Source: CAYOOP01 sp964405685 (GTDB lineage: Bacteria > Pseudomonadota > Alphaproteobacteria > Rickettsiales > SXRF01). From it: a DNA stretch of 64,000 nucleotides. The translations under genes and the position numbers were made by a program. Below the pieces are notes generated by a model, which did no database searches, was not told the origin of the DNA, and saw only the letters and a list, made by a program, of their open reading frames with translations. Location of the stretch: assembly GCA_964405685.1 (NCBI GenBank), contig CAYOOP010000005.1, forward strand, positions 110,063 to 174,062, in the 5' to 3' direction. This document shows positions 58,868-64,000 of the stretch, piece after piece. Every line of letters starts with the position of its first letter. Positions within the stretch are counted from its first letter, which is position 1.

Positions 58868-59290
58868 TTAGGTTTCTAGCGTTTCTAAGCGGTGGATGCG
58901 CTCATAAAGCGAGCGGGTGCGGGTTAAGAGGTCGCACACGGCGCGGGGAAGCACACGGTCGATGTGAGGGGTATCAAACGTGCAGGTTTCAATGCATTGC
59001 AGTGGAAACATGGCTTTCAATTCTTCTGTGGTGATTTCACCGGCGTGGACGGCGCGGCGAGCAAGCACCCAGGCCATGACGCTGGAAAGGCGCAAGGTGA
59101 TGCGCGACATTTCGGCGGAATAAACGAGCTTGGCGGCGTGGTTCAGCATTTGCTGGTCTAGGCTCGACTTGGCAAAGAAATAGTTGCGTGTTTCGGTGAG
59201 CAGTGCCATCGTTTCGTCGAAAAGACGCGGCAGGAATACGCCGTCGGCGATTTTGGTTTTAGAAGAAGAAAGTTCACGTTGTGTGTGCAT
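58868..59290 (-). CDS. DUF1465/RcdA-family protein
   Basis: 140 residues, helical, without membrane segment. The pattern of FDETMALLTETRNYF, SAEMSRITLRLSSVMAWVLARRAV, a GEIT turn, and LPRAVCDLLTRTRSLYERIHRLE fits the DUF1465 family, whose Caulobacter member RcdA is an adaptor that hands CtrA and other proteins to ClpXP. AAGGAG five bases before the ATG supports the start. In Caulobacter this pathway includes CckA and CpdR; cckA is in this window. It is divergent from addA across an AT-rich, TTAA-rich stretch that could hold cell-cycle regulator sites. Confidence 0.75.
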   Translation of the reverse strand: MHTQRELSSSKTKIADGVFLPRLFDETMALLTETRNYFFAKSSLDQQMLNHAAKLVYSAEMSRITLRLSSVMAWVLARRAVHAGEITTEELKAMFPLQCIETCTFDTPHIDRVLPRAVCDLLTRTRSLYERIHRLETLET

Positions 59291-59379
59291 GGTCGCTCCT
59301 TACAAGTTAATTAACATTAACATATTCTAAGGGCTAATGTATATTAATGTTTTGTTAAGATGGAAGACTGTTTTTATAA

Positions 59380-62300
59380 ATGGATAAAAAACAAGAGCTT
59401 ATAGCTACATCTCCGGACGTAAATGTCTGGGTTTCGGCCAATGCGGGGGCGGGAAAGACCCGTATTTTGACCCATCGCGTCCTGCGCCTGCTTGCCGAAG
59501 GCGCGCCGCCTTCGTCCATTTTGTGCCTCACCTATACCAATGCCGGGGCGGCGGAAATGCGTGCACGCATCATCAAAGAAGTGGGTCGCTGGGCGACGAT
59601 TAAAAGCGATGCGTGCGCGGTATCGCTGGAGACATTGCTGGGCCGTGCGCCGGATTCAGATACGATCGCACGCGCGCAATCGCTCTTCGCGCAGATTGTC
59701 GACCGGGATGATGCTCTGCGGATTGAAACAATCCACGCCTTTTGCCAATCGCTATTGCGCAGGTTCCCGCTTGAGGCCCATATCTTCCCGCATTTTACAC
59801 TCATGGATAATCAGGAAGTGCAGCTACTTGCGGGCCACTGCCTGATGCGGCTTTTAAGCCGTACGCAAGAGAGTGCAACACTCAAAGAAAGCCTTTCGTT
59901 TCTGGCGACTAGCCGTGCAGACGGTAGTTTACGAAAAATGGCACTTAGCATGGTGGCACAACAGATAAAATGGCGGCGGTTTTTTGCACGTACGGATGTG
60001 GAAGATTATATTCGTGATTACGCCAAGCGTCTGCAGGTGGATCTAGGTGCGGATTTGAAGGCCACCTATTTTAGCTACACGCCTGCGGAGTTGAGCGTGT
60101 TGCGCGCTTGTGTACAGAAGATGTTGGCGAGTGGGGGGAAGCTGGATAAACAGCGCGGTGCGGTGCTTGCGCGCTGGTTTGAAACGCAGACGCAGGCGGA
60201 TGCGTATGTGGATGCGTGGCTCACGGAAAAAGAAACGCTGGTTGCGAATATGGTGTCCAAAGCCGCTGGATTGAGCGAAGCGGAAGCCCAGGCGATGGAT
60301 GCCGAACGTTTGCGCGTAGAGGCGTATTTGAAAGCACGGAGCAGCCTAGCGCTCTTAACCGAAACCAAGCATGTGCTGACGTTTGCGGAAGGCCTACTCG
60401 CACTGTACGAACACGAAAAACAAGCGCGCGGATGGATGGATTTTGACGACATGATCGCAGGTGCAGAAAGCTTGCTGGGCGCAAGCGCCATGCGTGACTG
60501 GGTGCTGTATAAATTAGACAGCGCGATTCATCATGTGTTGATTGATGAAGCGCAGGACACGAGCCCTTCGCAGTGGCGCATTGTCGAGGCGCTCACCGAA
60601 GAATTTTTTGCCGGCGCGGGACTGGAGCACCCGCGTAGCTTGTTTGTGGTGGGGGATTTTAAGCAGTCTATTTTCAGTTTCCAGGGTGCGGATGCGGATT
60701 TGTTTCTCGCGATGAAAACGCAAATTAAAGAACGTGCGGAAGCTGCGGGCGTGATGTTTTATGAGCTGGCGCTTGAGGAATCCTATCGTTCCACCGCGCC
60801 GGTGTTGCAAGCCGTAGACACTATATTTCAGCCCATGATGCCTGACATTCGTCACGTGCTGACGCGCAAAAATCAGGCGGGCAAGGTGGTGCTGTGGCCA
60901 CTGGTGACGGTGGAGAAAGCAGAAAAGCAAGAGGGTTGGGCGTTGCCGCAGACTGAAGTGCGCGCAACAGCGGAAGAAAAACTGGTAGCGGCACTTGTTG
61001 CGGAAATTGCGGGATGGATTGGTGTGCGTGACTTGCCGGCCAAAGGCCGCAAGGTGCAGCCTGGCGATGTTATGATTTTGCTGAAGAAACGTGGCACGCT
61101 GGCGATGCGTCTGGTGAATGCGTTCAAAGCCAGAGGAATCCCGGTTTCCGGGGCGGACCGCATGGTGCTTGCAGACCATTTGGCGGTGCAGGATATGCTG
61201 GCGTTGCTCAAATTCGCGCTACTGCCGCAGGATGATTATACGCTCGCCTGTGTGCTCAAATCGCCGTTGTGTGGGCTTACAGAAGATGCATTGTTTGAAC
61301 TGGCGCATAGGCGCATAGGGACATTATTTGAAGCACTTAAAACTTCATCGCATACACAAGCAATCGAGCTGCTCAGCAGCGTGCTTGCGCTTGCGGATAA
61401 ACGCCCGCCATCGGCGCTGATGGCTGAAGTGCTGGGGTATGGTATGCGCCGGAATTTTGCAGCGCGGCTCGGGGCGGATGCGCTTTCGGTGCTCGACACA
61501 TTGCTGCAAACCGCGCATGAATATGAAGCGTTGCATCCGCCAAGTGTGCAGGGTTTTGTCCATTTCATGGAGCAGGTGGAGACGGAATTCACGCGCGGGA
61601 ATGCCAGTGAAAACGTGGTGCGGGTGATGACGGTACATGGTGCAAAAGGCTTGCAAGCGCCGATTGTGATACTGCCGGATGCGGCCTCGCCCTTATCCGC
61701 GCCCGAGCAACTCACCTGGCAAAAAGGCGAACCGCGCTTGCTGCCGCCGGATAAAGGCTCGTACGGCATTGCTGATGACGTGAAGGACGCGCGCAGAAAC
61801 TCTATGCAAAGCGAATATTTGCGCTTGTTCTACGTGGCGCTAACGCGGGCGGAGGATGAGCTGTATATTCTAGGCTATACGGGCAGAAGTGTACCGGAAA
61901 CCAGCTGGTACACGCTCGCGCAAAAAGCGCTCACACCGATTTCAGAACCTCTGGAAACCCCTGTGGGGCGGGGGGTTGCAGTTATTTGTCATCCTGAGCG
62001 TAGCGAAGGATCTCTATGCCCGCAAAAGGTCCTTCGCTACGCTCAGGATGACAGGGAAATACCAAAATGGGCGACCACGCCGGTTGCGCTCGAGCCTATG
62101 TACACTGCGCCGGTACTGCCTTCGAAGCAGGATGCGGAAAGCGAGAACACCGCGCCTTCGCCGCTCGCGCGTGACGTTGCGGTTGCACGCGGGCGGATGG
62201 TGCATCACCTGTTGCAATATTTGCCGGAGATAGAGCAGGGACGGCGCGCAGCGGTTGCAAAGCTCTTTTTAGCACGGCGTTATGCGGACGCTGAGGAAGA

Positions 62301-62655
62301 CGTACGCGAACAAGTGGTGCGGGATGTAGTGCGGTTGATGGATCATCCGGAATTTGGATGTGTGTGGAATGGTAAGCGCGAAGTGCCTGTTGCCGGGCGT
62401 ATTGATGGGAAGTTGGTGGCCGGACAGGTAGATGCGCTGGCGTTTCGAGGGAATGAACTCTGGGTGGTGGATTATAAAACGAGCGCCGTGCCGCCGGCAT
62501 CAACGGGAGGCGTGCCAGAGGCGTACCGCAAGCAAATGGCGCTTTACGGCGCGGTGCTCACCCAGGCCTACCCTAACCACCGCGTGCGGACTTTTTTGTT
62601 GTGGACGACGAGTCTCACACTTATGGAGCTTGACGAAAGCATGGTTGAGACCTAA
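59380..62655 (+). CDS. addA: double-strand break repair helicase AddA with repeat insertion
   Basis: ATP-driven 3'-5' helicase and nuclease subunit of AddAB. The 1091 residues contain UvrD-type motifs: VSANAGAGKTRILTHRVLRLL (Walker A), LTYTNAGAAEMRARI, LIDEAQDTSPSQWRI (Walker B), VGDFKQSIFSFQGAD, LEESYRST, MTVHGAKGLQAPIV and FYVALTRAEDELYI. The C-terminal RecB-like nuclease ends with GQVDALAFRGNELWVVDYKT. Between helicase and nuclease, residues about 870-891 (CHPERSEGS, KVLRYAQDD) are a translated R3 repeat. Its position in the linker makes it likely to be tolerated. Confidence 0.95.
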   Translation: MDKKQELIATSPDVNVWVSANAGAGKTRILTHRVLRLLAEGAPPSSILCLTYTNAGAAEMRARIIKEVGRWATIKSDACAVSLETLLGRAPDSDTIARAQSLFAQIVDRDDALRIETIHAFCQSLLRRFPLEAHIFPHFTLMDNQEVQLLAGHCLMRLLSRTQESATLKESLSFLATSRADGSLRKMALSMVAQQIKWRRFFARTDVEDYIRDYAKRLQVDLGADLKATYFSYTPAELSVLRACVQKMLASGGKLDKQRGAVLARWFETQTQADAYVDAWLTEKETLVANMVSKAAGLSEAEAQAMDAERLRVEAYLKARSSLALLTETKHVLTFAEGLLALYEHEKQARGWMDFDDMIAGAESLLGASAMRDWVLYKLDSAIHHVLIDEAQDTSPSQWRIVEALTEEFFAGAGLEHPRSLFVVGDFKQSIFSFQGADADLFLAMKTQIKERAEAAGVMFYELALEESYRSTAPVLQAVDTIFQPMMPDIRHVLTRKNQAGKVVLWPLVTVEKAEKQEGWALPQTEVRATAEEKLVAALVAEIAGWIGVRDLPAKGRKVQPGDVMILLKKRGTLAMRLVNAFKARGIPVSGADRMVLADHLAVQDMLALLKFALLPQDDYTLACVLKSPLCGLTEDALFELAHRRIGTLFEALKTSSHTQAIELLSSVLALADKRPPSALMAEVLGYGMRRNFAARLGADALSVLDTLLQTAHEYEALHPPSVQGFVHFMEQVETEFTRGNASENVVRVMTVHGAKGLQAPIVILPDAASPLSAPEQLTWQKGEPRLLPPDKGSYGIADDVKDARRNSMQSEYLRLFYVALTRAEDELYILGYTGRSVPETSWYTLAQKALTPISEPLETPVGRGVAVICHPERSEGSLCPQKVLRYAQDDREIPKWATTPVALEPMYTAPVLPSKQDAESENTAPSPLARDVAVARGRMVHHLLQYLPEIEQGRRAAVAKLFLARRYADAEEDVREQVVRDVVRLMDHPEFGCVWNGKREVPVAGRIDGKLVAGQVDALAFRGNELWVVDYKTSAVPPASTGGVPEAYRKQMALYGAVLTQAYPNHRVRTFLLWTTSLTLMELDESMVET
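61988..62052. repeat. dispersed palindromic repeat, family R3, inside addA
   Basis: GTCATCCTGAGCGTAGCGAA on the left and TTCGCTACGCTCAGGATGAC on the right, an almost perfect hairpin, in frame with addA. Related to 12513-12575. Confidence 0.92.
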
Positions 62656-62687
62656 TTATTGAGGGGTATATTTTTAGGAGAAACACT

Positions 62688-63002
62688 ATGACCGAACATA
62701 TTAGCGATGACGAATTCGATGCCAAAGTGCTGAAATCCAGCACGCCGGTGCTTGTTGATTTTTGGGCAGAGTGGTGCGGCCCGTGCCGCCAGATCGGGCC
62801 GATGCTCGATGAAATCGCCAGCACGAACAGCAAAGTGAAAATCGCCAAAATCAACATCGACAAAAACCCGGAAACACCCCGTAAATATGGCGTGCGCGGC
62901 ATTCCAACGCTGATGATTTTCAAAGGCGGCCAGTTGGTTGCCACCAAAGTGGGGGCGCTTCCCAAAGCCAAAATCCTCGAGTGGATTGACTCGGTTGCTT
63001 AA
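62688..63002 (+). CDS. trxA: thioredoxin 1
   Basis: Cytosolic disulfide reductase of 104 residues with the active site FWAEWCGPCRQIGPM (Cys30, Cys33), the buried Asp in VLVDFW, the cis-proline loop RGIPTLMIF and the GALPKAKILEWI end. AGGAG seven bases before the ATG. addA-trxA adjacency is conserved in alphaproteobacteria; folC, which often follows, is absent and a repeat region comes next. Confidence 0.96.
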   Translation: MTEHISDDEFDAKVLKSSTPVLVDFWAEWCGPCRQIGPMLDEIASTNSKVKIAKINIDKNPETPRKYGVRGIPTLMIFKGGQLVATKVGALPKAKILEWIDSVA

Positions 63003-63008
63003 CAATTT

Positions 63009-63173
63009 TTCTCCCCTCTCCCGCGTGCGGGAGAGGGCAACGAGACTTAGATTTCCTGTAAGGAAATCTGTAGTCGAGTGGGTGAGGGCAGTGTTCCCTC
63101 TCCAAGGTTTTGTAAACTCGGCTAAAGCCTCGGTAACAAAACCTGTCCTCTCCCGCAAGCGGGAGAGGAGGTA
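63009..63173. repeat. dispersed palindromic repeat, family R4, between trxA and a GS-like gene
   Basis: End hairpins CCCTCTCCCGCGTGCGGGAG and CCTCTCCCGCAAGCGGGAGAGG; inner hairpins AGATTTCCTGTAAGGAAATCT and GGTTTTGT with ACAAAACC. The core GTGGGTGAGGG matches the other R4 copies. The right arm ends in GGAGG and supplies the ribosome-binding site of the next gene. Confidence 0.88.
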
Positions 63174-63175
63174 GC

Positions 63176-63850
63176 ATGAATTACGTTCCCATTATTGGCA
63201 TTGAGCGTGAGTTTTATGCCGCAAGCTCGCCGGAGCATGTAGCGTTTGATGCGCCGTTGTTTTCGAAAATCGTTAAGGAAACCGGCGAAAATCAATACGA
63301 AACTATTTTACATCACACCGCCGATATCCCCGCGTTGATTGCTTCTGATGCGGCCATGATTGCGGCGCTTCAGCCCTTTAAAGCTGATTTTTCAGCCAAG
63401 CCTTTGGGCGACGCGCCGGGCAGCGGGTTGCATTTGCATATTCATCTGGAAAACGAGCGCGGTGAGAACGTGTTTACCAAGCAGGGCGACGACATGAGCG
63501 AGCCGCTGGCGTTTGCCATTGCCGGGCTGCTTGCGACGATGAAGGAATATATGCCCGCCTTTGCGCCCACAGAGGCCGCGCGAAACCGGCTTAGGCAACC
63601 GGACAAGATGACGCCGACGACCCTTAGCTGGGGTGGTAACAACCGCACCACGGCGTTGAGGCTTCCTGATACGGGCACTGCATTTCGCCGTATTGAACAC
63701 CGCGTAAGCAGCGCAGATGCGCCGCTTGCAGGCGTGATTGAGGCGGTGCTCGCGGGGATTGCCCACGGCCTCACCGCGCGCCGGCTGCCGCCCCCACAAA
63801 TCTACGGGGATGCCAGATTGCCGGAATATGGGTGTGAGCCTTTGATTTAG
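63176..63850 (+). CDS. compact glutamine-synthetase-like enzyme
   Basis: 224 residues, about half the usual glutamine synthetase length. The C-terminal catalytic marks are present: IGIEREFYA (Glu-x-Glu-like metal site), PGSGLHLHIHLENERG (for G-S-G-x-H-x-H), PTTLSWGGNNRTTALRLP (for the SWG-x-N-R-x-A-x-R segment) and FRRIEHRVSSADA (for the R-x-E-x-R end). The N-terminal beta-grasp domain is missing. A ligase of the GS superfamily, perhaps forming a gamma-glutamyl amide, is likely; the substrate is not known. The ribosome-binding site is part of the R4 repeat directly upstream, and an R1 repeat follows the stop. Confidence 0.75.
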   Translation: MNYVPIIGIEREFYAASSPEHVAFDAPLFSKIVKETGENQYETILHHTADIPALIASDAAMIAALQPFKADFSAKPLGDAPGSGLHLHIHLENERGENVFTKQGDDMSEPLAFAIAGLLATMKEYMPAFAPTEAARNRLRQPDKMTPTTLSWGGNNRTTALRLPDTGTAFRRIEHRVSSADAPLAGVIEAVLAGIAHGLTARRLPPPQIYGDARLPEYGCEPLI

Positions 63851-63853
63851 TTT

Positions 63854-63947
63854 GTCACTCACGAGGAGCAGCGCGACGAAGCAATCCATCTCTCCTAGGC
63901 ACGCCACTGGATTGCCGCGTCGGCCTTTGGCCTCCTCGCAATGACGA
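63854..63947. repeat. dispersed palindromic repeat, family R1
   Basis: Left end GTCACTCACGAGGAGCAGCG, right end GGCCTCCTCGCAATGACGAG, inner arms GAAGCAATCCA and TGGATTGC. It follows the GS-like gene and runs towards the window edge, where no gene can be assigned. Confidence 0.85.
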
Positions 63948-64000
63948 GTGATTTCCTGCTTGACTTGAGAGCCGCAAAACACAATATTGCCGCCCTGTTT

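Noticed and set aside
59291..59379. CtrA box between the rcdA-like gene and addA
   Set aside because: Several TTAA words occur, but none pair at exactly seven bases; the stretch is simply AT-rich.
5410..63947. CRISPR array
   Set aside because: The dispersed repeats are palindromic, tens of bases long, scattered singly and not spaced in arrays; no cas gene is present.
63392..64000. Minus-strand frames running in from the right edge (for example residues FCGSQVKQEITRHCEEAKGR)
   Set aside because: HCEEAKGRRGNPV and the alternative frame ending VIARRPKADAAIQ are translations of the R1 repeat, and only about 50 bases of non-repeat sequence remain, too little to choose a frame or gene.
1..64000. 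Prophage, transposase-bearing insertion sequence, tRNA or rRNA genes
   Set aside because: I saw no integrase, transposase or phage structural motif and no cloverleaf-like intergenic segment in the window.

Overview
The window comes from an alphaproteobacterium with moderate GC content. The evidence is a CckA-type hybrid kinase, an RcdA/DUF1465 protein, an LdtR-like MarR regulator, AddAB recombination subunits next to thioredoxin, PAS_5 proteins, the dgt-argS-SPOR-nagZ block divergent from erpA-xth, recG-region style sdhE-mfd, and nuoN followed by birA. I cannot fix the order. The density of palindromic repeats, several of them inside genes, recalls Rickettsia palindromic elements, but the gene set (rpoN, prepilin peptidase, P450, biotin synthesis, TonB receptor) is that of a free-living or facultatively associated bacterium.

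Layout. 1-8.7 kb is mostly housekeeping: partial dihydroorotase, ccmH, nagZ, SPOR, argS, a glycine-zipper lipoprotein, dgt, erpA and xth. It also holds two small unknown genes behind a Pho-box-like promoter. 8.6-14.7 kb is accessory: two unknown proteins with the same C-terminal tail and Pho-box-like promoters, two ParDE-type toxin-antitoxin pairs, scars of the 3' ends of xth and mfd, ldtR, thiD and two PAS_5 paralogues. 14.7-24.6 kb holds mfd, sdhE, a PAS/degenerate GGDEF protein, unknown proteins, rpoN, a polyprenyl synthase and yggT. 24.8-28 kb has a methyltransferase, a LuxI/FeeM-like acyltransferase and a cytochrome P450. 28-38 kb has a TonB receptor/YfiR/histidine kinase operon, fumC, cckA coupled to a ceramidase-like protein, bioD and an RDD protein, plus tatA. 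38-43 kb has a prepilin peptidase, another unknown gene with a Pho-box-like promoter, and an AsmA protein. 43-55 kb is the nuoG-N half of complex I with three non-nuo genes embedded (secreted protein, DedA, DUF559 nuclease), then birA. 55-64 kb has two small envelope proteins, addB, rcdA, addA, trxA and a compact glutamine-synthetase-like enzyme.

Three patterns cut across the genes. (a) Four 18-base sites with two 7-base half-sites 11 bases apart lie 70-84 bases before unrecognised genes; this looks like a PhoB regulon of unknown proteins. (b) At xth and mfd, the intact gene ends with a slightly altered 3' terminus. A second copy of that terminus lies 0.7-1 kb downstream, beyond an inserted segment. 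This suggests small cassettes that integrate into gene 3' ends and rebuild the stop codon, with no integrase visible. (c) At least five families of dispersed palindromic repeats occur. Copies are inserted in frame inside thiD, mfd, addB and addA, form the C-termini of an RDD protein and a DUF559 nuclease, and supply the ribosome-binding site of a glutamine-synthetase-like gene. The DUF559 gene, bounded by inverted copies of one family, sits between nuoI and nuoJ and is a candidate for the enzyme that moves such elements.

No rRNA, tRNA, CRISPR array, transposase or integrase was found. No gene-free stretch exceeds about 260 bases; the longest (58616-58867) is filled with nested repeats.
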